Positions 7,957-16,551 of a stretch of 40,737 nucleotides of DNA are shown here, in pieces. The DNA is taken from positions 1-40,737 of the forward strand of contig CAMKNB010000014.1 of NCBI GenBank assembly GCA_946414095.1. The letters run 5' to 3'. How positions within the stretch are numbered: the stretch's first letter is position 1; each line of letters opens with the position of its first letter. Below the pieces are notes generated by a model, which saw only the letters and a program-made list of their open reading frames with translations, was not told the origin of the DNA and did no database searches. Both the position numbers and the translations under genes were made by a program. This stretch comes from an uncultured Mycoplasmatota bacterium. Its GTDB lineage: Bacteria; Bacillota_I; Bacilli_A; RF39; UBA660.

Positions 7957-8023
7957 AAGGACGCATGCAAACAAAATTATTTATGTGTTTTATATTAATT
8001 TTTTTATAAATAATATTGTACAT
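7940..8023 (-). CDS. Leader peptide upstream of the relA-type gene
   Basis: A 27-codon ORF starts MYNIIYKK and ends VCMRPLKTSL, stop TGA. It has an excellent Shine-Dalgarno, AGGAGGGTGT, directly before its ATG, stronger than that of most full genes here, so translation is likely. Its final codons form the 5' arm of a terminator-like hairpin. The arrangement is that of ribosome-mediated transcription attenuation: a ribosome near the end would melt the hairpin and allow relA transcription. Whether a stall signal is encoded is not clear; there is no run of one regulatory amino acid. Confidence 0.65.
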   Translation of the reverse strand: MYNIIYKKINIKHINNFVCMRPLKTSL

Positions 8024-8053
8024 ACACCCTCCTAAAAAATAAAGAATAATAAC

Positions 8054-8082
8054 AATTTACTCTTATTTTAGAGTTTTGTCAA
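8054..8082 (-). promoter_or_regulatory. Sigma-A promoter of the relA leader
   Basis: Minus strand TTGACA (8082-8077), 17 nt, TAAATT (8059-8054), starting 3 nt beyond the trpS stop codon. Predicted start near 8047, giving a leader of about 140 nt. Confidence 0.75.
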
Positions 8083-8084
8083 TA

Positions 8085-9179
8085 CTAATTTGAATGTTTT
8101 TCAATTTGTTCATTAATATATTCATCATTAACAAAATAATTTATACCCATTGCACTCTTAACTTCTTCAAGTGTCTTATCAGCAAGCATATTTGCTTTTT
8201 CACTACCTTCTTTAAGTACTTCTAATATATATGGTATATTTTTAGAAAATTCAATTCTTTTTTCTCTTATTGGTTTTAATTCTTCTTGAAGCACATCATT
8301 TAAGAATTTTTTAATTCTACCATCCCCTAATCCACCTTTTTTATAAGCAGATTCTAATTCATCTAAATTCTTAAATTCAGGATAATACTTTTCAAAATGA
8401 CTATCATTTGCAAAAGCACGTAAATAAGTAAATATAACATTTCCTTCCACTATACCTGGTTCTTCTAATGCTCTTGGGAATGATGCCATTGAATTTACTT
8501 TCTTTTTAATAGTAGCTTCATCATCTGCTAAATAGATACAGTTTCCAATTGATTTACTCATCTTAGCTCCACCATCAGTACCAGGAAGTCTACTACAAAT
8601 TTCATTTTCTGGAAGTACACTCTTACATTCAACTAATACATCTGTATTATATATTCTATTAAAACTTCTAACTACCTCTCTAGTTTGTTCAATCATTGGT
8701 TCTTGATCATCACCTACAGGTATTAAATTAGCTTTAAACGCTGTAATATCTGCAGCTTGACTAATTGGATAATTAACAAATCCAACTGGAACACCACTCT
8801 CTTCATTATTATTAAATCCTCTTAATTTAATTTCTGATTTAACAGTAGGATTTCTAAGTACTCTTGGAAGTGTTACTAAGTTCATATAATATGCTGTTAA
8901 TTCTGGTAATGCTCGTATTTGTGATTGAATGCAGAATGTAACTTTCTTTGGATCTAATCCAACAGCTAAGTAATCTAACATTACTTCAATTACATTATCT
9001 CTAACTTTCTGTGGATTACCAGAATTATCTGTTAATGCTTGGGCATCAGCTATTAGTATTATTAATTCTTTATAATCATTTTTATTTTGTAATTCTACTC
9101 TTCTTTTAAGTGATCCAACATAATGACCTAAATGTAGTCTACCAGTTGGTCTATCACCTGTTAATATAATGTTTTCCAT
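8085..9179 (-). CDS. trpS: Tryptophanyl-tRNA synthetase
   Basis: A class I aminoacyl-tRNA synthetase of 364 aa that charges tRNA-Trp. The HIGH motif is HLGH at 16-19 (PTGRLHLGHYVGSL) and the KMSKS motif is at 206-210 (GAKMSKSIGN). The length is slightly above the usual 330-345 aa because of insertions such as residues 121-135. It is controlled by a T-box leader whose specifier is TGG, which agrees with the assignment. A good Shine-Dalgarno (GAAGGAGAG) precedes the ATG, and a 28-codon ORF in another frame overlaps the start (separate entry). Confidence 0.97.
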   Translation of the reverse strand: MENIILTGDRPTGRLHLGHYVGSLKRRVELQNKNDYKELIILIADAQALTDNSGNPQKVRDNVIEVMLDYLAVGLDPKKVTFCIQSQIRALPELTAYYMNLVTLPRVLRNPTVKSEIKLRGFNNNEESGVPVGFVNYPISQAADITAFKANLIPVGDDQEPMIEQTREVVRSFNRIYNTDVLVECKSVLPENEICSRLPGTDGGAKMSKSIGNCIYLADDEATIKKKVNSMASFPRALEEPGIVEGNVIFTYLRAFANDSHFEKYYPEFKNLDELESAYKKGGLGDGRIKKFLNDVLQEELKPIREKRIEFSKNIPYILEVLKEGSEKANMLADKTLEEVKSAMGINYFVNDEYINEQIEKHSN

Positions 9180-9240
9180 TTAAAATCTCTCCTTCTTTTT
9201 TATTATTTTTATTTAAAATTATATTGCGCCATCGTTTCAT
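9154..9240 (-). CDS. Small ORF overlapping the trpS start, with an early Trp codon
   Basis: A 28-codon ORF beginning MKRWRN lies between the T-box terminator and trpS and ends 26 nt inside trpS in a different frame. Its ATG follows GGGGTGAAGAAT, a good Shine-Dalgarno. The Trp codon is the fourth, and the ORF runs across the trpS Shine-Dalgarno and start. If translated, it would couple or interfere with trpS initiation. It could equally be a chance ORF. Confidence 0.4.
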   Translation of the reverse strand: MKRWRNIILNKNNKKEGEILNGKHYINR

Positions 9241-9492
9241 ATTCTTCACCCCATTCTAATAAAAAAATCTTATCCATGAATTGGATAAGATTATATTATT
9301 CTTACTTTTGCCACCTATTTCATATACCATCATATATGTCCCATTATAACGTTTAGGCTTACGTATTTCCATACTTAATTCAGGAAATCTCTCATTGGTC
9401 CATTCATTATCATAAAACATGAAATATTTCACCAAACAATTTCTCTCTAAAATGTTTTATTTGATAACTACTACTCCAAATCAACAATTTAT
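9241..9492 (-). promoter_or_regulatory. T-box leader (Trp) controlling trpS
   Basis: Stem I starts with TTAGAGAGAAATTGTTTGG, including AGAGAG and a TTTGGTGAAA element of T-box type. The specifier loop GAATGGACC gives TGG (9402-9400), Trp. The T-box itself is divergent, AGGTGGCAAAAG (9316-9305), keeping TGG for pairing with the tRNA end but lacking ACCGCG. A terminator hairpin (AATCTTATCC / GGATAAGATT plus seven T, 9261-9293) follows. Uncharged tRNA-Trp should turn trpS on. Confidence 0.88.
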
Positions 9493-9498
9493 GCATTA

Positions 9499-9526
9499 AT
9501 AATACCACATTTTTAGAAAAAATCAA
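9499..9526 (-). promoter_or_regulatory. Sigma-A promoter of the trpS T-box transcript
   Basis: Minus strand TTGATT (9526-9521), 16 nt, TATTAT (9504-9499), just after the sortase stop codon. It resembles the aspS T-box promoter in sequence as well as position. Confidence 0.75.
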
Positions 9527-9529
9527 GTA

Positions 9530-10276
9530 TTATTCTTTTTCTTCAATTAATTTAGCATGAAGCACTACTCTTTTACCTTTTGTTCCAATGCAACTTGATA
9601 AAGTTAGTATTTTATCTTCACCACTTATATTTACTTTATAATCATATATAGATCTTGATTTAATTTTTTTAACAAATTTATTAAATTCATTATTATCTTT
9701 AAACTTAGTATTAATATAATAATCTTCAGAATCTATAGAATAAATTGAAAATACTTGATAAGAATATTCACCATTTTCAGTTACTAAATTTACTATGTTA
9801 TTCTTTTTATTCTTATACCATTTCTTATTAAGTATTGTTTTTAATGTTCCAAACATACTTCCATTTTTCATGTTATGTCCATATATAACAATATTTTTAT
9901 CACTTTCATCAAATTTATTATGATAGTCTGCAAATACCCATCCTGCTACATTCCACTTTTTATTGAAATTATGGTGTAAATAATAATCATTATCTTTTCC
10001 TTTAACTATTACATAATCTATCTTAGTATTATTTACTTTAATATATGCAACTGTATCACTATTTTTCTTTTTTAAAGATTCAAAATCTATATTAAATTTA
10101 TTATTACTTTCTTCATCTTCTTCTATAATAACTAGTTCATCTATTTCACTTTTTAAAGTACTATTATCATTTAAACTTTTATTCCATATAAATACTTTAT
10201 AGAAGTAATATACTACTCCAACAAAGCATATAACAATAAATAATAATATTAATATTTTTTTAATTTTATTCTTCAT
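9530..10276 (-). CDS. Class B sortase
   Basis: A 248-aa membrane-anchored transpeptidase. The N-terminal helix is residues 7-29, followed by a sortase domain with the catalytic triad His134 (IYGHNM), Cys229 (LTLSSC) and Arg236. The TLSSC form and the long region between His and Cys fit class B. It is expected to cleave NPKTG-type sorting signals and attach the proteins to the wall. The two such proteins in this window are encoded directly upstream (10321-13485) and at 19249-21189. Shine-Dalgarno AGGAG lies 6 nt before the ATG. A terminator separates it from the surface-protein gene, so expression is by read-through or by a promoter I could not identify. Confidence 0.93.
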   Translation of the reverse strand: MKNKIKKILILLFIVICFVGVVYYFYKVFIWNKSLNDNSTLKSEIDELVIIEEDEESNNKFNIDFESLKKKNSDTVAYIKVNNTKIDYVIVKGKDNDYYLHHNFNKKWNVAGWVFADYHNKFDESDKNIVIYGHNMKNGSMFGTLKTILNKKWYKNKKNNIVNLVTENGEYSYQVFSIYSIDSEDYYINTKFKDNNEFNKFVKKIKSRSIYDYKVNISGEDKILTLSSCIGTKGKRVVLHAKLIEEKE

Positions 10277-10290
10277 ATATTACTCCTATA

Positions 10291-10320
10291 AAATAAAAGA
10301 CTAGCTTGTGCTAGTCTTTA
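10291..10320 (-). terminator. Terminator between surface-protein gene and sortase
   Basis: Minus-strand hairpin AAGACTAG / CTAGTCTT with a T-rich tail, directly after the surface-protein stop and before the sortase Shine-Dalgarno. It would give more surface protein than sortase. Confidence 0.8.
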
Positions 10321-13300
10321 TTAATTGTTTTTAGCAAGTTTATTTTTATTTAGATAAATAATTCCGCTAGCAAGACCAGTTAAACTCATTAACAACATGA
10401 TAATATTAGTAACAATATCATCTCCAGTTTTTGGATTATTATTGTTTTTATTATTATCTTCATTAGTTGGTTCTTCTGGTTCATCACCATCACCTTTTGG
10501 CCATGGTTCATGATAGTTTGTTACTGTAAATCCATCTTTCTTATTTCCATCTACAGTTCCTTCATAGAATTCTACTTCTTCTTCACTAACTGTATATTCA
10601 ATTTCTTTACCACCATCATAAACATTAACATTTTCAAAAGTTGACTCCCAATTATTCTTTTCACTTAATACTACTTCTTGTACTTTTTCACCATTTCCAA
10701 GTAAGTAAACTGTTATACTTTCAGGACGAATTTCATCTTCATCATTATTATCATCCCATACCTTTTTAACAGCTATAGATTTAATTGTTTCTACTTCATG
10801 AGTATTTGTAACAACAAATCCTTCTTTAATGCTTCCAGTTACTTTTGAAGTATAACCTTGAACTTCGTTTTCACTGATTGTATATTTTATTTCTTCTCCA
10901 TTATTATATTTATCTGCTTTAAATGTATAAGTCCATTTATTTTCATCATTTAAAGTAGCACTGTCTACTACTTCTTCTCCATTTAATAAATTAACTGTTA
11001 CACTATTTGGTCTTTTACCGTCATTATTATTACTATCTGACCATTCTTTTGATACTGAAACTTCAGTTTGAATATTTTCATGGACATTTTCTATTTTGAA
11101 TCCATTTTTCATATTCCCAGTAATAATTGGATTATATCCTTTAACTGTTGCTTCTTCAACAACATATTCAACTTTGTTTTCTCCTTCATATTCTGGAACA
11201 TTAAATGTATATTCCCAATTGTTATCTTCACTTAAAGTAGTTGTGTCAACTACTTTTCCAGTATCTTTGTTTTTAATATTAACTGTTACTTTGTCTGGTC
11301 TAATTCTGTCATTATCGTTTTGATCAGTCCATTTTTTTATTACTTTAACATCAATTTTAATTTGTTCCCATTTTGCATATAACTTAATTGTTACAACTTC
11401 CGGGTTTGTTGATGCTTTATTTGGATAGAATGTAGTCTCTGTTACATCTTTTCCTTTTGCGTCTGTCCATCCTAAAAATCTATATCCAGTTTTAGTTGGA
11501 TTATTTTCAAGTACATCACTAATACTAATACTTTCAAAATCAGAGCCTCTTCCTATTTCTTTTCCATCACTAAATATAATTAGTGTAACATTTGCTTGCC
11601 ACCAAGCTCTTCCTATTAATACTTCTAAAGATCCTGGTTCTTTACCTTCAAAACTATAGGTAAATTTATTTCCATCTTTATATTCGATTCCATCATATTC
11701 AGTTTCTTCTTGTGTTTCTTGATTTACTTTATAAACTTTCCAATATTTAAATTTATGAGTTGATGGACCATCAGTTGGATTTTCATATGTATGTGAATAA
11801 GCTTTTGTTGTTCCATTAGGGTTTTTCCAAGATGTATTTCCTTCTTTAGATACTTCGTTAACATGTTGTATTTTTAATTGTGGAGCTTTTATAGAGTCCC
11901 AATATCCATAAACATTAATTGTATAATCAGTATCTAAAGGACTATTTGTAACATAACCAAATATATGATTGCTAGGTATTGTTAATGATTTAAATGCTTT
12001 TGCAAAATCTCCTGTCAATGTATAATCACTTGTTATTCTTGTTCCATTTTCTGCAGCATCATACCATCCTAAAAATTTATAAATATGATCTGAGCTTGTT
12101 TCAGTATCTGAATTAGCATCATGAACTCCTGAGTAAGGTCTGCTAGAATCTCCTTCACTAAATATTTGATCTAAGGATAAGCCTTTAAGATTAGATTCTG
12201 AAATACCTGGCTCAATTAAGTTTGTTTGATGTGTTTTAACTAATGCAACACTAGTAGTGCCATCATCATTTGGCTTTACATCATAAAAATTAATATATAT
12301 CCTATGAGGTTCTTGTAAATCCCATAATGCATAGACATTATATGTATTGTCATTTGCTGTAGTAGTTTTTGCTTTTACTTGAAGTTTATAATTAGGTAAT
12401 GTAGTACTTGTAAGAACTTGAGAAGCCTTTAACGTACTTAAATCAGGATATAAATCTCCAGGAGTAAAACTATTATCTATTAATATACCATTTTCTTCTT
12501 GTGTGAAAAATCCTTTAAAGATATATGTTTTATCTTCAACTTTTTCATAAATATATTCTTTACCACTAATAGTTTTTCCTATAAGTTTTGGAAATAAATC
12601 TTTTAATTTAACACTTGCTAGTCCTGAATCTGTAGCACTAGAATAAAAACTGTCAACCACATTTCCTGTTCTTCCATCTATAATGTTAATAGTTATTTTT
12701 CCATTTGGTTTAGCTATTGTTTTAAATCTCGCATATACATCAACAGTTGATTCAGTTGTAAGATCACTTTTAGCTCTTAATGTTAATTGATAATTACTAG
12801 GTGATGTTGCTGTAGGATTAGAATATATAGTTTTTAAATTTGGATAAGTAACATTATTATAATTAAAAATTATTTGATTTCCACCTTCACTTGCATCAAA
12901 GAAACCTAAAAATGTATGTTTATATAAAGTTTCATTGATAGCATATTCCTTATCTACTGTACTATATCTTATGTCTGGATAAAGATCACTCAATTTAATT
13001 TTAGTATTTGCATCTGCATCTGCTAATAATTCTATTGTTTTAACAACATTTCCTGTTCTTGAGTCAATTATTCTAACATTTACCTTTCCTATTGTTGGAG
13101 TTTCTATTTCATCATTTGTTGGTTCTTCTGTATCATCTCCTGTTGGATTATCTGCAGCTCTTGTTGGTTCACTAATAGATTCTCCACTCTCAGTAACTTT
13201 TTCTTCTTCAGTAGTTGTCTCACTGGTAAGTTCTTTTTCTACTGGAACTTGAACTTCTTCTTTTTCTACAGATGTTTCTACTTTTTCTACTGGAACTGTA

Positions 13301-13485
13301 GTTTCCTCTTTTTCTTCAGACTTGTTATCAGAAATATTAACTATGTCTGAAATTGCTGGTTCAAGAACTTCTTCTATCCTTTCTTCAGATTTTTCTGATT
13401 CTTGTTCTTCTGCATATACATAACCAATATTGAATGCAAATATAGTTATGATTGCAAGAAGTAAAACTTTGAATAAATTTTTCAT
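10321..13485 (-). CDS. NPKTG-anchored surface protein with repeat and Cna_B domains
   Basis: A wall-anchored protein of 1054 aa. A signal peptide (MKNLFKVLLLAIITIFAFN) is followed by an acidic Glu/Thr/Val stretch, then two clear copies and one looser copy of a domain of about 125 aa starting near VRIIDSRTGNVV and ITINIIDGRTGNVV. A Listeria-Bacteroides (InlB B-type) segment follows (GYRFLGWTD ... YAKWEQ), then three tandem Cna_B domains with the isopeptide pattern (KKW ... YTVSEEE ... VTNYHE), NPKTG, a membrane helix and a Lys-rich tail. The true start is at 13485: GGGGGG-rich Shine-Dalgarno, and an upstream in-frame ATG at 13548 overlaps the -10 box. Probably an adhesin or stalk substrate of the adjacent sortase. 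Confidence 0.92.
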   Translation of the reverse strand: MKNLFKVLLLAIITIFAFNIGYVYAEEQESEKSEERIEEVLEPAISDIVNISDNKSEEKEETTVPVEKVETSVEKEEVQVPVEKELTSETTTEEEKVTESGESISEPTRAADNPTGDDTEEPTNDEIETPTIGKVNVRIIDSRTGNVVKTIELLADADANTKIKLSDLYPDIRYSTVDKEYAINETLYKHTFLGFFDASEGGNQIIFNYNNVTYPNLKTIYSNPTATSPSNYQLTLRAKSDLTTESTVDVYARFKTIAKPNGKITINIIDGRTGNVVDSFYSSATDSGLASVKLKDLFPKLIGKTISGKEYIYEKVEDKTYIFKGFFTQEENGILIDNSFTPGDLYPDLSTLKASQVLTSTTLPNYKLQVKAKTTTANDNTYNVYALWDLQEPHRIYINFYDVKPNDDGTTSVALVKTHQTNLIEPGISESNLKGLSLDQIFSEGDSSRPYSGVHDANSDTETSSDHIYKFLGWYDAAENGTRITSDYTLTGDFAKAFKSLTIPSNHIFGYVTNSPLDTDYTINVYGYWDSIKAPQLKIQHVNEVSKEGNTSWKNPNGTTKAYSHTYENPTDGPSTHKFKYWKVYKVNQETQEETEYDGIEYKDGNKFTYSFEGKEPGSLEVLIGRAWWQANVTLIIFSDGKEIGRGSDFESISISDVLENNPTKTGYRFLGWTDAKGKDVTETTFYPNKASTNPEVVTIKLYAKWEQIKIDVKVIKKWTDQNDNDRIRPDKVTVNIKNKDTGKVVDTTTLSEDNNWEYTFNVPEYEGENKVEYVVEEATVKGYNPIITGNMKNGFKIENVHENIQTEVSVSKEWSDSNNNDGKRPNSVTVNLLNGEEVVDSATLNDENKWTYTFKADKYNNGEEIKYTISENEVQGYTSKVTGSIKEGFVVTNTHEVETIKSIAVKKVWDDNNDEDEIRPESITVYLLGNGEKVQEVVLSEKNNWESTFENVNVYDGGKEIEYTVSEEEVEFYEGTVDGNKKDGFTVTNYHEPWPKGDGDEPEEPTNEDNNKNNNNPKTGDDIVTNIIMLLMSLTGLASGIIYLNKNKLAKNN

Positions 13486-13538
13486 AACCAAAATTTCCCC
13501 CCTTAGAGGCAATATGCCCCACTTGATTACGAGTTTGT

Positions 13539-13567
13539 ATGTTAACATTTAAGTTTATTTTTGTCAA
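13539..13567 (-). promoter_or_regulatory. Sigma-A promoter of the large surface protein
   Basis: Minus strand TTGACA (13567-13562), 17 nt, TAACAT (13544-13539). Predicted start near 13532. The 5' leader of about 47 nt contains a hairpin GGGGCA / TGCCTC just before the Shine-Dalgarno that could control translation. Confidence 0.85.
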
Positions 13568-13879
13568 CGATTTTTATTCACAAAAATTTTATGTGATTTT
13601 TTAATTATTATTATTTAAATTTACATTGTTAAAATGATATTTTACAAATATTTTACAAGCCGATATTTCTTATAATAATTTCAAAAAATCACTAATAAAT
13701 ATATATGTAAAGTAATTAAAAGGCCCATTTTAAAAAAAAAACACTATTTACGTTTTGTTTACATATGCTTATTTGTACTATTTTTAACACTTAATTTCTA
13801 TAAAAGATTATAAAAGTATAAGTTGTAAAGTTAAATAATATTGCAATAAAAAATATTATTAATTTTTTTAATAATATTT
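13568..13879. other. AT-rich intergenic region without a gene
   Basis: About 310 bases with no credible ORF on either strand. It contains the terminator of the 13880 gene (AAATATTATTAA / TTAATAATATTT, 13848-13880) and a run of ten A near 13735. The promoter of the surface-protein gene follows at its left edge. Such a long, very AT-rich stretch upstream of a strong promoter could act as an UP element or a site for nucleoid proteins. I see no repeat or RNA gene in it. Confidence 0.6.
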
Positions 13880-14500
13880 TTATTTATTTCTTTTTTTTAG
13901 TACCATTTCATTTTGCTTACTTTGATATAGTTCATGAAATTTATTAATCATTTGAATAGTAGCATCTATTATTTCTTCATTTTCAAAATCAAAATTTGTA
14001 TTATTATTTGAACTTGTTATTTCATTTGCTTTAGACAAATAATTATTGAATTCTTCATCATATGGACTATATCCAGTTCTTCTAGCTATCTCATTTATAC
14101 CCTCTTCTATATTGCTTGAGAATACTACTAAAAAGTCAAACATTAATCTAGCTGCATAATCTGGATCTATATTCTTAGATAAGTATTCTTTTATTCTATT
14201 TATTTCATCTTTATCATTCTCTTTTAGAGCATAAATAATATTAACAAATAAATTTATTGTTATACTATTATCTAATTCTTCTCTAGAGACATTTATGCTA
14301 TCTAAGTTTTCCATTATATCTATTGTATCACTTGTAAATGTAATAATAGATTCAGCTATTAATAATTCTCTTTCTGTTTTAGGATCTAAAATAATATTTA
14401 TTTTTGCTTCCTCATTATTCCTATATAAATTTAATAATATAAAAGGATTATCATTTAATCTTTTAAAATATTGTATTTTTCTTTCTTCAAAATTTTCCAT
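13880..14500 (-). CDS. Hypothetical acidic alpha-helical protein
   Basis: A 206-aa soluble protein, rich in Glu, Asp, Asn and Ile, with no signal peptide or membrane helix. It appears all-helical, and its C-terminus is basic (LKKRNK). No motif recognised. It is divergent from the glycosyltransferase at 14566, with only 65 bp between the two starts, so the promoters are back to back. It is followed by its own terminator. Function unknown. Confidence 0.75.
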   Translation of the reverse strand: MENFEERKIQYFKRLNDNPFILLNLYRNNEEAKINIILDPKTERELLIAESIITFTSDTIDIMENLDSINVSREELDNSITINLFVNIIYALKENDKDEINRIKEYLSKNIDPDYAARLMFDFLVVFSSNIEEGINEIARRTGYSPYDEEFNNYLSKANEITSSNNNTNFDFENEEIIDATIQMINKFHELYQSKQNEMVLKKRNK

Positions 14501-14542
14501 AAAACCACCTAATTAAATTATATCATAATAATTAGCATATGT

Positions 14543-14548
14543 TATAAT
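14543..14548 (+). promoter_or_regulatory. -10 box of the glycosyltransferase gene
   Basis: TATAAT 18 nt before the ATG, in the 65-bp divergent region, followed by Shine-Dalgarno GGAGTGATAGA. No clear -35. Confidence 0.5.
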
Positions 14549-14565
14549 TTAAATGGAGTGATAGA

Positions 14566-15399
14566 ATGATAGATATAATAATTCCTGTATATAATACACC
14601 TATTAATGATTTAGAAAGGTGCTTTAAAAGTATATTAAATCAAACATATAGTAATTATATAGTTTATATAATAGATGATGGTAGTAATGATAAAACAAAA
14701 TTATTTTTAGATGAATACTCTAAGAATAAGAATAATTTTAATGTAATACATATAACTAATGGTGGTGTTAGTAATGCTAGAAATACTGGCCTAAACATTT
14801 CTAATAGTGATTATATTACTTTTATAGATGCAGATGATACAATTAATAAACACTTTTTAGAAGAAGCATATGATATTATTACTAAAAATAATTTAGATTT
14901 AATTATAGGCGGATATAACGAGATTAGAAATAATAAAATTGCTAAAACTAGATTATGTAATCCTGGTCTACATATATACGAAGGAAATAGTATTAGCAAT
15001 TTTAAAGAGAAACTCATAAGTGGTAAAACAAATGAAAAAAACAAAGAAATAAAAGATTGCCCAACTGGAAGAATATATACAAGAATGTTCAAAAGAAATA
15101 GTATAAATAATTTATTTGATACAAATATTCATATGAGTGAAGATACATTATTTATGATAGATTATACTACTCAAAATAAAAGAATTGGTATTATTGATAA
15201 AGCTTGGTACAACTATTATAAAAACGATTATTCTATTTCATCTAATACTAAAAAAGAAATATTAATTAATAATATAAATGATTTTATTAATGAAATAATT
15301 AAAAGAATGAATAATGAAAAAGATATTAATATTAAAAACTCTTATCAAGAAAGAATTAATAAAGCAAAAACATATATAGAACAAATAAAAAACTCTTAA
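14566..15399 (+). CDS. Family 2 glycosyltransferase
   Basis: A 277-aa GT-A fold enzyme that transfers a sugar from a nucleotide-sugar donor. The N-terminus IIPVYNTPINDLERCFKSIL is the family signature, followed by YIIDDGSNDKT, a DxD motif (FIDADD, about residue 89) and a catalytic-base-like MSEDTLF at about 190. There are no membrane helices, so it acts at the cytoplasmic face on an acceptor that cannot be predicted. It stands alone, not in a polysaccharide cluster, although the surrounding surface-protein genes make a cell-surface glycan plausible. Its stop codon shares the loop of a bidirectional terminator with the convergent NUDIX gene. Confidence 0.9.
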   Translation: MIDIIIPVYNTPINDLERCFKSILNQTYSNYIVYIIDDGSNDKTKLFLDEYSKNKNNFNVIHITNGGVSNARNTGLNISNSDYITFIDADDTINKHFLEEAYDIITKNNLDLIIGGYNEIRNNKIAKTRLCNPGLHIYEGNSISNFKEKLISGKTNEKNKEIKDCPTGRIYTRMFKRNSINNLFDTNIHMSEDTLFMIDYTTQNKRIGIIDKAWYNYYKNDYSISSNTKKEILINNINDFINEIIKRMNNEKDINIKNSYQERINKAKTYIEQIKNS

Positions 15400-15411
15400 T
15401 AGAGTTTTTTA
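15388..15411. terminator. Bidirectional terminator containing two stop codons
   Basis: AAAAACTCT-TAAT-AGAGTTTTT. The TAA stops of the plus-strand glycosyltransferase and the minus-strand NUDIX gene both fall in its loop and overlap each other. Confidence 0.88.
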
Positions 15412-15905
15412 TTATTCTTTTCTAAATAATTACATACTTTTATAAAACAAGATATTTGGTCTTCATTTAGTTCTTTTGTTTTAACCATATTATTTAGTTC
15501 ATCCATAGAAAACCATCTAACTTCAGATAACTCCTCTTCTTGAATTTTAATTTCATTAATGTCTATATCTTTATTAACAAAATACATTTTATAACAATCT
15601 TTTCCATCACATCCTGAATCATACTCAATAAAATTTTCATGACTAAAGTCTAATCCTAATTCTTCTTTTACTTCAGTAATAATTCCCTCTATTGGAGTTT
15701 GTCCACTCTTTGGATGTCCTCCTGTTACTCCCCAATCTCCTCCTTTTGAAGGAACTCTTTTTTGCATTAAGAATTCACCCCTAGAGTTTCTAATAACTAC
15801 CATTACTACCATTGGATAGTAACCTTTTGGTATTGCTTCTCCTTTATGATAAGTTTTATTTGTTTTGTTACTATTAATATCATATAAATCTCTTAATTCT
15901 GCCAT
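15396..15905 (-). CDS. NUDIX hydrolase (isopentenyl-diphosphate-isomerase-like branch)
   Basis: A 169-aa NUDIX protein. The start MAELRDLYDINSNKTNKTYHKGE and the GGDWGVTGGHPKSGQTP block resemble the YfcD/IPP-isomerase-like hydrolases. The NUDIX box departs from the consensus in two places: the first Glu is Gln (SGQTP), and the Arg of REUxEExGU is Thr (TEVKEELGL). The metal-binding Glu pair EE is kept. Activity is likely but the substrate is open. Shine-Dalgarno AAAGGA precedes the ATG. It lies 29 nt downstream of the lipoprotein gene at 15935 in the same orientation, with a hairpin (AGTGGA / TCCACT) between. Confidence 0.85.
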   Translation of the reverse strand: MAELRDLYDINSNKTNKTYHKGEAIPKGYYPMVVMVVIRNSRGEFLMQKRVPSKGGDWGVTGGHPKSGQTPIEGIITEVKEELGLDFSHENFIEYDSGCDGKDCYKMYFVNKDIDINEIKIQEEELSEVRWFSMDELNNMVKTKELNEDQISCFIKVCNYLEKNNKKLY

Positions 15906-15934
15906 ACTTTTTTCCTTTAAAGTGGATTACTCCA

Positions 15935-16501
15935 CTATTTTAATTCATTTGTATTAAATTTATATTCATTTATAAATGAATTTCCACCAAATTCATCTTT
16001 TTCATATAATCTTAAGAAAATATTTTTATCATCAAGAGTACTTAATGGATATTCTTTTTGTTCATATTTAATTTGTGAATAATAAATGTTTGTATTAAGT
16101 GTTTCATCTTTTGCAAGATTAAGACCAGTATAATCAAATGATCCTTTTTCATTACTCATGACAAATCCATAATTTATTTTACTTTTTTCATAATCAGTTG
16201 CTCTTGTTTCAAAATGTAGTGGCTCTCCATAGTTATTTTTAATGCTTAATAATACCGTTGGTAATTTATAATAAACTATTTCCCCATTTTCCATACCAGG
16301 TAATGATTTAATCTCCCTTTTAATAAATTTAATAGTTACATATTCATTTTCTAATATTACTTTTCCGTCACTAATATTTTCACTAGTATTACTTGCTTTA
16401 TTATCTGATTCATTAGCTTCATTATTTTCTTTTTGACCACATGCAGTAAAGCCAAATAATATAATTGTAATTAATAATATACTTAATAATTTCTTTTTCA
16501 T
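15935..16501 (-). CDS. Lipoprotein of unknown function
   Basis: A 188-aa lipoprotein. The signal peptide MKKKLLSILLITIILFGFTAC ends in the lipobox FTAC, so Cys21 is lipidated and the protein is anchored outside the membrane. An Asn/Ser/Glu-rich linker follows, then a beta-rich domain (about 50-188) with repeated short strands resembling the DUF5067 or immunoglobulin-like extracellular domains, without a defining motif. It may be co-transcribed with the following NUDIX gene. Confidence 0.85.
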   Translation of the reverse strand: MKKKLLSILLITIILFGFTACGQKENNEANESDNKASNTSENISDGKVILENEYVTIKFIKREIKSLPGMENGEIVYYKLPTVLLSIKNNYGEPLHFETRATDYEKSKINYGFVMSNEKGSFDYTGLNLAKDETLNTNIYYSQIKYEQKEYPLSTLDDKNIFLRLYEKDEFGGNSFINEYKFNTNELK

Positions 16502-16551
16502 ATTTACACCTCAATAAAATTATAACACAACATTTTTAATTATCCTATAAT

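Noticed and set aside
7905-8050. A T-box before the relA-type gene
   Set aside because: There is a terminator, but no TGG-type T-box sequence or stem I; the translated leader ORF explains the region better.
13486-13548. Upstream in-frame start of the large surface protein
   Set aside because: The ATG at 13548 overlaps the -10 box and lies upstream of the predicted transcript start; the ATG at 13485 has a Shine-Dalgarno and begins the signal peptide.
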